Assembly (NCBI GenBank): GCA_938041955.1
Contig: CALISD010000160.1
Coordinates: 1-33,759, forward strand
Direction of reading: 5' to 3'
Source: an uncultured Granulosicoccaceae bacterium
GTDB lineage: Bacteria > Pseudomonadota > Gammaproteobacteria > Granulosicoccales > Granulosicoccaceae
Length of the DNA: 33,759 nucleotides
Made by a program: the position numbers and the translations under genes
In this document: positions 18,001 through 33,000 of the stretch, piece by piece
Numbering within the stretch: position 1 is the first letter of the stretch
Layout: every line of letters starts with the position of its first letter
The notes under the pieces: model-generated
Told to the model about the DNA's origin: nothing
Database searches by the model: none
What the model saw: the letters and a program-made list of their open reading frames with translations, nothing else

Positions 18001-21000
18001 TATTTTTACCGTTACAGCAAGTGGTGGACTGGCAATTAGCGGCACCAATCTGATTAAAAACGGTAGCCCGATCGCAAGCATCGACACCACGTCAACCCCC
18101 GGTCTCCTAAGCGTTGTATTTACAGAGGCATTTGGTGAAGTCCCCAGCTCTGCAGACGTAAACAATATTCTCATCCGCTATTCCAATAACACAGCAACAC
18201 CCCCCGCCAGCGTCACGGTTAACTGGGGCATTGACGATGGCAACACGGGTGACCAGGGTGCCGGTGGCGCACTACAAAGTGCCGGCAGTAGCACGATTAA
18301 TTTCACTATCCCACCCATTCTTGATATCACAGCGCCGACAAGCACAATATTTATCAGTGAAGACACAGCCATCACTTTTAACGGCGCTGAGATAATTCAG
18401 GTCGATGACGGCATAAGCACCGACCAGGAAATTCAGGTGCTCCTCGCTGTGGACAATGGCACGCTGACACTTTCGGGCACTACCGGGGTGTCGTTTCGTG
18501 ATGGTAGTGATGCAACAGAAAGCATGGTCCTTCAGGGCAGAGAAAGTAATATTAATGCCGCGTTAAACGGAATGGTTTTCACTCCCGATGCGGAATATAG
18601 CGGATCAACCTCCCTTACTGTTCAACTGATGCTAAGTGCTTATTCGAACGGCGAATACAAATTTGAATCCGACGCCACCGATACGAGCATCGGACCACCG
18701 CGAAACGGTACCTTAGTCGGTGACGCAGCAATTATATCTGACCCTGCACGTGGCAATGTCTTAAATCTTGACGGCGCGGGCTATGTTTCTATCTCCAGCG
18801 ACTTCGGCCAACCTAACTCTATTGCGATTGGTGGCTGGGTTAATCTCAGCGCAGGAGCGAGTCGTTCTGAATTTATCTCTATAGATGACCGAGTTCATAT
18901 TGCACTTGACGAGAACGGCAGCGGGGTAAAAGGCTCTGTACAGGTTGGTGCTTCCTCATGGGTAGATCTGGATTCAAATATATTCGTTGCCGGTACCGGC
19001 TGGCGTCACATCGCTTACTCTGTCAACACTACCAATGACATGCATCGTCTTTATATCGATGGTGTTGAAGTCGCATCATCCGCTATCGGCGGCCCGATTT
19101 ACTGGGCAGGTGCAACTAACTCATACATAGGAGTTCACCCGCCCAGTGGCGGTCATTTACTTAACGGATTGGTAGATGAGGTACGTATTTATACAAGCCC
19201 CATAAGTGCCGAGGAAGTAATGGCACTGGCAACGGACAATCATACACTGGTAGACACAGTCGCAATCACCGTAGCGGCTATAAATGACTCACCTCTGGTG
19301 GGAACTAACACAGGTGCGGGTACAAGAGTTGGCGGAAGTGTAACCATCACCACAGACATGCTGAATGAGTCTGACCCTGATGATTTCGGCACTGAATTGA
19401 CTTACAACGTTACCGGCACTTCACACGGGTTATTGGAAAGAACATCAAACCCGGGTGTAGCGATCTCAAATTTTACCCAGGCAGATATCGACACCAATCA
19501 GATAACTTTCGTCCACGATGGGCTCTCCGGGTCAAACGGAAACTTTAACTACACCCTTGTTGACGGTGGGGAAGATGGTGCAACACCCTACAACGGATCA
19601 TTCTCTATCTTCATAAGTGGTGCGATTGCAGATAGCTACTCAACAGACGAAGACACACCGCTCAGTGTAGGAACTGCAACAGGCGCGCTGGCAAACGACG
19701 GCAAAGGCGGCCTGATGCTTGGGGGCAACCCTGTCTTGAATTTTGACGCGCGCACGGATACTGATGGCAACGCTTTATGGACAAGCAACGTAGGCACAGT
19801 CAATCTGACCCTCACTGGCGCCACCTATACCACAAGCCCGGATAATCCCCTGCCGGGCATCACATCTGCGTTTGATCTGAGTGGCATCGCCAGCGGAGCC
19901 ACCGCACCCGCCCTCGATTCCTTGCCGGAAATCAACGGGGCTCAATCTGCGACGTTGGAAGCATGGATATTCATAGATTCCCTCAGCGGAAACAACATGA
20001 TTTTTGATACCGGCAACACCGGAAACACCGGTATCAGCCTACTTGCCTCCGATGGTCAATTGGTTCTCGCTGTCGCAGACAGTGGCAGCCTCAACATATC
20101 GACCACCAATGCCCCGACGGCTGGCAGCTGGCATCACATTGCACTCACCGTTGAATTACAGGCAGGCTCAGACCAAATAAACCTCTACGTAGACGGTGTA
20201 TTAGCCACGGGTATGATCTGGCCACTATCAAACTGGGCGCCAGGCCCTTTCGGCCTTGGGACAACCAACGGTTCAACCGTCGGCGGTTATAGCGGCGACC
20301 TGACTGGACAGATAGCACACTTTCGCATACACGATCAGACACTTGATGCGGCGACAATCTCCTACCATGCGACAAACCCGGGTGCGGGCTCCGCCACGCC
20401 TTATGTTGCATCCTACAATCCGACTACCGCTGTTGGGAATATCAACGGCGTGTTTGCGGCTGGTAGTTTTAATTATGACCCCAATGGCCAATTTGAATAC
20501 TTGGCAGCCGGCCAATCAACCACTGACACCTTTGACTATACCTACAACGACGGATACGGAAACACTGACCTGGCTACGGTCACTATCACCATCAATGGTG
20601 TCAACGACATACCAGTACAGTCAGCTATAGAAAGCGCAGCGCTACCCTATACCGAAAACGACCCCGCGACCATTATCACTTCAACTCTTGAAGTGACAGA
20701 CGTCGATGCCGAGCCTATAAACTCAGCAACGGTTTCTATCACTGGAAACTTCGTATCAGGCCAGGACACGCTTTCCGTTGCCAGTCAGTCAGGTATTAGC
20801 GGCACCTTTAACTCCAGCAGCGGGATACTCACTCTGTCTGGTCTGTCCAGCGTCGCTAACTACCAGACCGCACTCCGATCCATCACTTACGGGAACACAA
20901 GCGACACGCCATCAACCTTAACCAGAACAGTCACATTTAAGATCAATGATGGCGTGGCAAGCAGTAACCTGCAGTCACGTGATATTGTGATCAGTGAAGT

Positions 21001-24000
21001 TAACGACCCACCTGTATTATCTGCTATCGAGACTACTCCGGTTTCCTATACAGAGAATAGCCCCTCAATCGGAGTCACCGGCAGCCTTGCAATTGATGAC
21101 GACGATGACACCACTGTTCAATCAGCCACGGTTTCAATCAGCGGAAACTTCACCTTCGGTCAGGACGTGCTCGAGTTTACCGACCAGCCCGGCATCACGG
21201 GGAACTTTGATACTACTACCGGCATCATGACTCTGGCTGGCTCCGCCACTCTTGCTGACTATGAAACCGCGATCCATTCAATCACCTATCACAACACCAG
21301 TGACAATCCATCCACTCAAGTGCGAACGGTCTCATTCTTTGTCAATGATGGTAACAGCGACAGCAACCAGTTATCTCGTACCATTTTACCCAGTGCAGTT
21401 AATGATGCACCTGCGCTGACTAATATTGAAGTTGCTCCGGTACTTTATACCGAGAACGGTACACCTATCGGTATTACTGGCAATCTTGCAGTCAGCGATA
21501 TTGATGACAGCAACATTGAAACCGCCACTGTGTCTATCATTGGTAACTTCGCAACCAGCGAAGATATTCTGGCATTCACTGACCAGCCCGGCATCACCGG
21601 CAGCTACGATGCCATAAACGGCGTACTGACCTTGACCGGTTCCGCGACGCTGGCAGACTACGAGACTGCCCTGCACCTGGTTACCTATGAAAACATCAGC
21701 GACAATCCCTCTACTCTGGATCGTACGGTTTCGTTCCTCGCTAATGATGGCGACGACAACAGCAACCAGTTGTCTCGCACTATTTCGCTCACCGCTATCA
21801 ATGATCCTCCGCAATTGTCCGGCATTGAAGCTCTACCTGCTTCCTACACTGAGGGTGGGCTACCGGTTATTATCACCGGCAATGTGGCTGTGGCAGACGA
21901 CGATGACACCAATATTGAAAATGCCATAGTCTCGATCACTAGCAACTTTGCAATTGGCGAAGATGTCCTCAACTTCAGCGCACAGCCTGGTATCACAGGC
22001 TCCTATAACTCGACCAACGGGGAACTAACACTATCCGGCTCTGCCACACTCGCTGACTACCAGACCGCTATCCGGTCGATCACCTATGAGAACACCAGTG
22101 ACAATCCTTCAACGCTGACACGTACTGTCTCAATTGTGGTTAACGATGGTGATACCAATAGTATTCCCGTAGCACGCAATATCACCTTTACTCCGATCAA
22201 TGACCCCCCGCTATTGTCTAACATTGAGAATTTTCCTGTCTCCTATAGCGAAGGGGCTTCACCGACTATTGTCAGCGCCAGTCTGTCAGTGGCCGATGTC
22301 GATGACACGAGCATTGAATCAATGATAGTCTCTATCACCGGTAATTTTTCCACCGGTGAAGACGTCCTTGCATTCACTGATCAACCCGGTATCACGGGTA
22401 ACTACGATGCTGCTAACGGCGAACTTACCCTGACCGGCCCGGCCACTCTGGCTGACTTTGAATCTGCCACCCATTTAATCACCTATCACAACACCAGCGA
22501 CAATCCTTCTGCTCTCGACCGCACGATTACCTTTGTGGCCAACGATGGCGATGTTAACAGTAACCCTGTGTCCCGCGATATTGCATTCACTGCCGTCAAT
22601 GATGCCCCCGTATTGTCCGCCATTGAACTAGCGCCTGCCGTCTATACCGAAAACGGATCACCCATCGGTATCACAGCGAACCTCGCCCTTACCGACGCCG
22701 ATGATCTCAACATTGAATCAGCCACCGTTTCCATCACCGCGAACTTCGCCACAGGTGAAGATGTACTGTCATTCTCTGACCAGCCAGGTATCACCGGCAA
22801 CTACGATGCTAACAACGGGATACTGACCCTGACCGGTTCGGCCACGCTAACTGACTACGAAACTGCACTTCACTCAGTGACGTACCACAACGCCAGTGAC
22901 AATCCTTCTACTCCGGATCGCACTGTCTCGTTCGTTGTTAACGATGGCGCCGTCAACAGCAACCTGATGTCACGCAATATTCAGTTCACCGCTGTCAATG
23001 ATGCACCGGTACTATCAACCATAGAAGCCGCACCGGCACTCTACACAGAGAATGGCGCACCTATTGGTCTCACCGGCAACCTTGCCGTTGCTGACGTCGA
23101 TGATACCAACATTGAATCTGCCACCGTTTCTATCACCGCTAACTTCACTGTTGGTGAAGATGTACTGGCGTTCACTGATCAACCAGGCATCACTGGTAAC
23201 TACGATGCTGCCAACGGGGTATTGACCCTGACCGGGCCCAGCACACTGGCAAACTACCAGGCTGCTATTCACCTGGTTACCTATCACAACACCAGTGACA
23301 ACCCCTCTACTCTGGGTCGTACTGTCTCATTCATTGTTAACGATGGCGACGACACCAGCAACCTGCTGTCGCGCAATATTCAGTTCACCGCCGTCAATGA
23401 TGCACCACTATTATCAACCATAGAAGCCGCAACGGCACTCTATACAGAAAACAGCGCACCCGTTGGTATCACCGGCAATCTTGCCGTTGATGACGTCGAC
23501 GACACCGCTATTGAATCCGCCACCATTTCTATCAGCAGTAACTTCGCCGCAGGCGAAGATGTACTGGCATTCGCAGATCAACCGGGTATCACCGGCAGCT
23601 TCGATGCGGTTAACGGCGTATTGACCCTGACCGGTTCAGCCACGCTTGCTGACTACGAAACCGTACTTCACTCAGTGACGTATCACAACACCAGTGACGA
23701 TCCCTCTACCTTGGACCGCACAATATCATTCGTTGTTAACGATGGCAACGACACCAGCAACCCCCTGTCGCGTAATATTCAGTTCACCGCTGTCAATGAC
23801 GCACCGGTATTATCAACCATAGAAACTTTACCGGCACTCTATACTGAGAATGGTGTACCCGTAGTTATCACCGGCAAACTTGCCGTTGCTGACATCGATG
23901 ATACCAGTATTGAATCCGCCACCATTTCTATCAGCAGTAACTTCGCGGCAGGTGAAGATGTACTGGCATTCACAGATCAACCGGGCATCACCGGCAGCTT

Positions 24001-27000
24001 CGATGCGGTTAACGGTGTTTTGACCCTGACCGGTTCGGCTACGCTAGACGACTACGAAACCGTACTTCACTCAGTGACGTATCACAACACCAGTGACAAC
24101 CCCTCTACTCTGGATCGTATTGTCTCATTCGTTGTTAACGATGGCGACGACACCAGCAACCTGCTGTCGCGCAATATTCAGTTCGCCGCCGTCAATGATG
24201 CACCGCTATTATCAACCATAGAAGCCGCACCGGCACTCTATACAGAAAACGGCGCCCCCGTTAGTATCACCGGCAATCTTGCCATTGCTGACGTCGACGA
24301 CACCGCTATTGAATCCGCCACCATTTCTATCAGCAGTAACTTCGCTGCAGGTGAAGATGTACTGGCATTCACAGATCAACCCGGCATCACCGGCAGCTTC
24401 GATGCGGTTAACGGCGTATTGAACCTGACCGGTTCAGGCACGCTCGCTGACTACGAAACTGTACTTCACTCAGTGACGTATCACAACACCAGTGACAATC
24501 CCTCTACTTTGGATCGCACGATATCATTCGTTGTTAACGATGGCAACGACACCAGCAACCTGCTGTTGCGCAATATTCAGTTCACCGCTGTCAATGATGC
24601 ACCGGTGCTCTCAACTATAGAAATCGTACCGGCACTCTATACCGAGAACAGCACGCCTATTGGTATCACCGGCAACCTCGCCGTTGCTGACGTCGATGAC
24701 AGCAACATTGAATCCGCCACCATTTCTATCAGCAGTAACTTCGCGGCAGGTGAAGATGTACTGGCATTCACAGATCAACCGGGCATCACCGGCAGCTTCG
24801 ATGCGGTTAACGGTGTTTTGTCCCTGACCGGTTCGGCTACGCTTGCTGACTACGAAACCGTACTTCACTCAGTGACGTATCACAACACCAGTGACAACCC
24901 CTCTACTCTGGATCGTATTGTCTCATTCGTTGTTAACGATGGCGACACCAGCAACCTGCTGTCGCGCAATATTCAGTTCACCGCCGTCAATGATGCACCA
25001 CTATTATCAACCATAGAAGCCGCACCGGCACTCTATACAGAAAACGGCGCACCCGTTGGTATCACCGGCAATCTTGCCGTTGCTGACGTCGACGACACCG
25101 CTATTGAATCCGCCACCATTTCTATCAGCAGTAACTTCGCCGCAGGTGAAGATGTACTGGCATTCACAGATCAACCCGGCATCACCGGCAGCTTCGATGC
25201 GGTTAACGGCGTTTTGACCCTGACCGGTTCGGCAACGCTAGACGACTACGAAAACGTCCTTCACTCAGTGACGTATCACAACACCGGTGACAATCCATCT
25301 ACCCTGGATCGCACGATATCATTCGTTGTTAACGATGGCGACGACACCAGCAACCTGCTGTCGCGCAATATTCAGTTCACCGCCGTCAATGATGCACCAG
25401 TGCTCTCAACTATAGAAACCGCACCGGCACCCTATACCGAGAACAGCACACCCATTGGTATCACTGCAAACATTGCCATTGCTGACGTCGACAATACCAC
25501 CATTAAATACGCCACGGTTTCTATCACCGCTAACTTCGCCGCTGGTGAGGATGTACTGGCGTTCACTGATCAACCGGGTATCACCGGAAGTTACGACGCT
25601 ATTAACGGGGTATTAACCCTGACAGGTTCCGCTACGTTGGCCGACTATGAGACCGCTATTCGCACGGTTACCTTTCAGAATACCAGCGATAATCCTTCTA
25701 CTCTGGATAGAACTGTCTCATTCGTTGTCAACGATGGCGATGACTTCAGCAATACGTTGTCTCGCAACGTTTCGTTCACTGCTGTCAATGATTCACCGAC
25801 ACTAACGAGTATTGAAGCGGCACCGGCTCTCTATACCGAGAACGACGCACCTCTTAGTGTCACCGGTAATCTCGCCGTATCCGACGTCGATGACACCAAC
25901 ATCGAATCTGCCACCGTTTTTATCACCGGTAACTTCGCCGCTGGTGAAGATGTACTGGCGTTCACTGATCAACCGGGCATCACCGGCAGTTACGACGCTA
26001 TTAACGGGGTATTAACCCTGACAGGTTCCGCTACGTTAGCTGACTATGAGATCGCTATCCGCACGGTTACCTTTCAAAACACCAGCGACAATCCCTCTAC
26101 CCTGGATCGCACTGTCTCATTCGTTGTTAACGATGGGGCTGACAACAGCAACCTGCTGTCGCGCAATATTCAGTTCACAGCCGTCAATGACGCACCTGTG
26201 CTGTCAACTATAGAAACCACAACGGCACTCTATACTGAGAACAGCACACCCATTGGTATCACCGGCAACCTCGCTGCTGCTGACGTCGATGACACCACTA
26301 TTGAGTCTGCTACAGTCTCTATTACCGATAACTTCGCCGCCGGTGAAGATATACTGACATTCACTGATCAACTTGGTATCACCGGCAGCTACGATGCTAT
26401 AAATGGCGTTCTTAGCCTGACCGGCTCCACTACACTGGCTAACTACGAAACTGCCCTTCACCTGATCACGTATCAAAACACCAGTGACAATCCCTCAGCT
26501 CTGGATCGTACGATATCATTCGTTGTCAACGATGGTGACGACACCAGCAACCTGCTGTCTCGAAATATTCAGTTCACATCTGTCAATGATGCTCCGGTGC
26601 TCTCAACTATAGAAATCGCACCGGCACTCTATACCGAGAACAGCATACCTATTGGCATCACCGGCAACCTCGCAGTTGCTGACGTCGATGACAGCAACAT
26701 TGAATCTGCCACCGTTTCTATCACCGGTAACTTTACCGCCGGTGAAGACGTACTGTCATTCACTGATCAAACTGATATCACCGGCAACTACGATGCTATC
26801 AACGGCGTACTAACCCTGACAGGTTCTGCCACACTGGCAGACTACGAAATCGCACTTCACTCGGTAGCGTATCAAAATAACAGTGACGATCCTTCTACTG
26901 CGATCCGTACAGTTTCGTTTATCGTCAACGACGGTGACAGCATCAGTAACCTGGCTTCAAGAGATATTGAACTCACGCCTGCCAATGACGCACCTGTTCT

Positions 27001-30000
27001 ATCAACCATCGAAATTTCACCGGCACTCTATACCGAGAACGGCGTACCCGTTGGTATCACCGGCAATCTCACAGTTGCTGACGTCGATGACACAAACATT
27101 GAGTCCGCCAGCGTTTCTATCATTGGAAACTTCGCCAGCGGCGAAGATATACTGGCATTCACTGATCGGCCTGGCATCAGCGGCAACTACGATGCCAGCA
27201 ATGGCGTCTTGACTCTGACCGGTTCCGCCACTCGAGCTGACTACGAAGCCGCTCTTCATTCGGTTACTTATCAAAACACCAGCGACAATCCCTCTACTCC
27301 GGATCGCACTGTCTCATTCGTTGTCAGCGATGGCGATGACACCAGCAACCTGCTGTCTCGCGATGTTGCCTTTACTGCTGTCAATGATCTCCCGGTATTA
27401 ACCAATATTGAAATCGCACCAGCACTTTACACAGAGAATGGGTCTCCAATTGCTATTACAGGCAACCTGGCGGTCAGCGATATCGATGACACAGAAATTG
27501 AATCTGCCACCGTATCTATCGTTGGCAACTTCGTTCAAGGTGAAGACGAACTGATTTTCACTGACCAATCCGGCATTACTGGTAGCTACGATGCAATGAG
27601 CGGTGAACTGACCCTCACTGGCGCCGCACCGCTTACTGAGTATGAAACTGCAATTCACTCTATCCGTTACCAGAATACCAGTGACAATCCGTCTGCTCTG
27701 AACCGCACCGTTAGCATCGTTGTAAACGATGGAGATATCGACAGCAATTTATTGTCCCGCGGCATTTTACTTACCGCGGTCAACGATTCGCCCGAGGTCT
27801 CTACAATAGAAACAGCCGCCGCGCACTTTAGTGAGAATGGCGTTCCAATCCTAATCACGGGAAACCTGTCTGTCAGCGATATCGACGACACCAACATTGA
27901 ATCCGCCACTATTTCTATCACTGGAAACTTTGCTGCCGGTGAAGACGTTTTGATGTTCACCGACCAACCGGTCATCACCGGGAACTACGATGCCAGTAAC
28001 GGCATCATGATGCTGAACGGTTCGGCCACCCTGGCTGACTATGAAACTGCCATTCACTCAGTGACTTATCAAAACACCAGCGACAAGCCTTCAACACTGG
28101 ATCGCACTGTCTCATTCGTTGTCCGCGACAACGACGACAACAGCAACCTATTGTCGCGCGACATAACAATCAGTGCGACTAACGATTCGCCAGTACTCTC
28201 TACTATAGAAACCGCCCCGGCACTCTACACAGAGAATGCGGCTGCCATCGCGGTGACCGGTAATTTGATGTTCAGCGATGTTGACGACACCCATATCGAA
28301 TCCGCTAGCGTTTCTATTACCGGGAACTTCGCCGCTGATGAAGATGTGCTGACATTTGTTGATCAATCCGGCATTACCGGTAACTACAACTCAGCAACCG
28401 GGGTTTTAACCTTGTCGGGCTCTGCGACACTCGCTGACTATGAAACCGCAAGCCGCTCAATCGGCTATGAAAACACCAGTGACAACCCCTCAGTTTTGGA
28501 TCGCACAGTATCGTTTCAGGTCAATGATGGCGACGACAGTAGCAATCAATTGTCTCGCAACATTGTTTTTACATCAGTCAACGACTCACCGGTATTGATA
28601 AATATCGAAGCTGCTCCAGCCATTTACACCGAAAACGCAATCCCCGTTGGCATCACCGGCAACCTGAATATCAGTGATATCGACGACACCAACATTGAAT
28701 CGGCGACCGTTTCAATCACCACCAATTTTATCAACAGTGAAGATGAGCTGATATTTACTGACCAGTCTGGCATCACAGGAGTCTTCAACGCCGCCACCGG
28801 TGAGATGTTCCTGAGTGGTTCTGCATCGATTGCAGACTACAAAACTGCCATTCACTCAGTGAGATATAACAATACGAGCGACAATCCATCTGATGCGACG
28901 CGGGTTGTTACTTTTGTCGTTAACGATGGGGACGTAGACAGCAATGTATTGTTCCGCAGTATCGAGGTGGTTCCTGTTAACGATACACCTTCTATCACTA
29001 ACATCGAACAACTGCCTGTTAGTTACACCGAGAACGACGTACCCACACTACTATCAAACAGTCTGGCACTCAGCGACAGCGATGACATACAGCTGGAAAC
29101 AGCAACAGTGGCTGTCATCGGAAACTTCACTGCGGGTGAAGATCTACTGCTATTTAACGATCAGGCGGGCATCACAGGCAACTATGATGCAACAACAGGT
29201 ATTTTGACACTGAGTGGCTCCTCCAGTATTTCAGACTACCAGACTGCACTCCAATCTATTCGCTACGAGAACAGCAGTGATAATCCAACAGACTTGACCC
29301 GCACAGTCTCTATATCAACCAATGACGGCGATGGCACCAGCAATACAATCACACGCGACATTGCATTCACTGCGGTCAATGACTCACCTGTGTTATCCGG
29401 CACAGAGACCGTTCCTGTGCCTTATACCGAGAATAGCCAGGCCATAAACTTTACCAACAGCCTGACCATTAGTGATCTTGACGACACCAACATCGAACTA
29501 GCAACCATATCTATCACTGATAATTTTACTATTGGAGAAGATAAACTGCTGTTTACTGATCAGTCCGGTATCACTGGAAGCTATAGTCCAGTGACTGGAA
29601 TATTGTCACTCACCGGCACTGCCACATTAGATGAATATCAAATAGCGATTCGCTCCGTCACTTACCAAAACACCAGTGATAATCCGTCCACCCTCGACCG
29701 CTTGATTTCTGTCACGGTCTTTGACGGAAACTTCAACAGCAACCCGCTGTTCCGGAATATTGTGCTCACCGCTGTCAATGATTCACCAGCGTTATCCGAC
29801 ATTGAGAATACTCCAGCGGTCTATATCGAAAACAGTGCGCCTATCGGGATCACGGCCACTCTGGCGCTGGCAGATATCGATAATACAAACATCGAATCCG
29901 CTACCGTGTCTATCAGTGATAACTACACCGCCACAGAAGACGAGCTTGTTTTCGTTGATCAAGCCGGAATTACCGGGCTATACCAAAACGGTCTGTTAAC

Positions 30001-33000
30001 TCTGAGCGGCACTGCCACCGTTGCTGAATACCAGCAAGCATTAAGGAATGTCACCTACACTAATATCAGTGATGACCCCAACCCACTGACCCGGCAGATC
30101 ACATACAGCATTAATGACGGCGATCTCAATAGCAACCAGATGACTCGTGCCGTTGAGATCGTGCCGGTTAACGACGCACCGGTCGCAACTTCTATTGATT
30201 CCCTTGCATTGCCATACACAGAAAACGCCGGTCAGGTACCCGTCAGCACTACCTTAGCCTTAAACGAACTGGATGATATCAATCTCGAGTCCGCCACAGT
30301 CCAGATCACCGGCAACTACCGGCCTGTCGAAGATCGGCTAAATTACGCCGGCACCGGCAATATCACTGCAAGCTGGAACCCGCTGATCGGACAGCTCACT
30401 CTCAGTGGCAGCCATAGTGTAATGGCGTATCAGACTGCATTGCGATCAGTCACCTACGAAAATATAAACGACAACCCTGACAACTCCATCAGAACGCTCT
30501 CGTTTAGCGTCAACGACGGCAGCAGTAGCAGCAATATCACGCAACGCAATATTGTACTCACCGCTGTGAATGACGCACCAGTACAACTAAATATAGAAAT
30601 CTCTGATGTAGTTTTTACCGAAAACGCTGGTCCCATTGCTATTACAAGCACGCTGGCGTTAGCTGACCTTGACGATCAGATGATCGAATCAGCAATAATC
30701 TCAATTGTTGATGGTTACAACAGTGTTCAGGACCGCCTGTCAGTCGCCAACAACACAAGCACTATCACAGCAACGTGGAATCCCGCCAGAGCGCAACTCA
30801 CACTCGCAGGCACAGATACTCTTGCTGCCTATCAATCAGCACTGCGGTCTGTCGTTTACGAAAACACCGATGCCAACCCGAGCCTTGAGCCGCGAACCAT
30901 TACGTTCTCTATAAATGACGGCAACGCAGATTCTAATCTTTCGGCACGCCAACTTGTCATCGTACCAATCAACAATGCACCCGCAACAACAAACATAGAA
31001 TCAGCGACTCTCGACTACATAGAGAACGCGGGCGGCATTACAATCACATCGACTTTAGGTGTGGATGATATCGATAACGCTGTACTTGATGCTGCAACAG
31101 TGGCTATTTCCAACGGCTTCCATCCTGCTGAAGACACACTGCTATTCAACAACACATCGAACATCACCGGCAGTTGGGACAGCATAGCTGGCACCTTGAC
31201 TCTAAGCGGCGCAGATACACTGATCGCCTATCAGACAGCCCTGCGCTCAGTGCAGTATGAAAACAGCAGCGAACAACCGGCACCTGACATACGCACACTT
31301 GATTTTCGGGTTTTCGACGGCGAGCTTCTGTCAAATTCGATCACCCGAACAATTACAGTAACCAGTGTTAACGACGCCCCGACAGGCGCTGAAGCTACAC
31401 TCACGTTTCTGGAAGATAACAACTACATCTTGTCTCGCACAGACTTCGGGTTCTCAGACGTTCTCGATAACAACAATTTTTCTGCAGTAGACATCACCGA
31501 GCTACCCGTCAACGGACAGCTGATTCTTAACGGCATTCCTCTTGTTGCGGGACAAAAAATCAATATCAGTGATATTGATGCCAATCTGCTGGTGTTCTCG
31601 CCTCAGCCGGATGCAAACGGCATTGCCTATGACCACTTTGGTTTCAATGTGCAAGATGATGGCGGCAATGCCCATGGTGGAAACTCCAGTGACCCGCAAC
31701 AGCGAATCATCACTTTCGATGTCACCAGCGTATCCGATGCACCGTCTGGTGAAGACAACACAGTTTCTACGCCTGAAGATATAGATTATATCTTCAGCAA
31801 GGAGGACTTTCAGTTCACCGACCCACTGGACAATGATACCTTTATAAGTATTGTAATTACCTCTCTGCCGAACACCGGAATTTTGAAAATTGGCGATGAA
31901 GCCGTAACCGCAGGCAGTGTGATCGATACAGCAGACATTGATAGTGGACTGTTAATCTACACTCCGCCGTCGAACGATACCGGTCGTGGCTACCATGGCT
32001 TCGGGTATCGTGTGCAAGACAGTGGCAGCAACATCAACGGCGGCGAGTTCACTGATCCGACAGATAATTTTATAAGCTTTGATTTACCCGGAGTTAACGA
32101 TCCACCACTGCTCATTACTGAAAACGCCACAGTCGATGAAGGCAGCGAAAATACATTAACTACCGCGGTACTCACCGCCACGGACGCGGATGACTTACTC
32201 TCAAACGAACTTACGTTTAGCCTTGGCAGTGTACCCCTGCACGGCAAGCTCACACTAAATGGAAATACTCTTTCGCCAGGGAACACTTTTACCCTTGCCG
32301 CACTGGAAGCCGACCAACTCATCTACACACACGACGGCTCGGAAACCAGCAGCGATTTTTTCGATGTCTCTGTACAAGATGGTGGAGAGGACGGATCGAT
32401 TCCTTCAAGCGGTCGATTTTCAATCTCTATCACAGAGGTAATTGATCCTGCCCCGGACGTAAAAGGCGATCAACTCAATTTGGCGTTTGGTCAGCCATTC
32501 GACTCCCTTGATGGAGACTTACTTGAGTCGGGCTATAGCGAACTAAGCAACGCAGCACTTGCGTCAAATACCGTTCTGCTGGTGGAATTAGTACAAGCAC
32601 CGGCACACGGAACAATAGAGCTCAATTCGAATGGCACCTTCTCGTACCAGCATGATGGCTCCGCTGTGCTAACTGATTTTTTCACCTACCGGGTCACTAA
32701 CGAAGACGGTGTGTCAACCCTGGCGCAGGTGGATATCAGCATTGCCCCTCCACTAGCTGCTGCTTTTACCGCGTCAGGCTTCGAGCAGCCTGACATTCCG
32801 GAAGTTGAACAGGAAGCAGTAGGCAACACAGAGGAAACTCCCACCGAGGGTGGGCAGGCAGAGTTTCTGGAGCCGGATCACTTCGCACCGATACCACAAG
32901 TGGAACGTGCACGTGCTGATACCAACGAAATAATTACCAACCTATACGTTGCGCCGGTCGAATCACGTGTAGCACTGATCTCTAGCCTTGAAGCACTGGA

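Noticed and set aside
22996..28366. Many minus-strand open frames of 68-90 codons spaced through the tandem array
   Set aside because: They recur with the repeat period and resemble one another only because they are antisense to the same coding repeat; none has its own ribosome site or family features.
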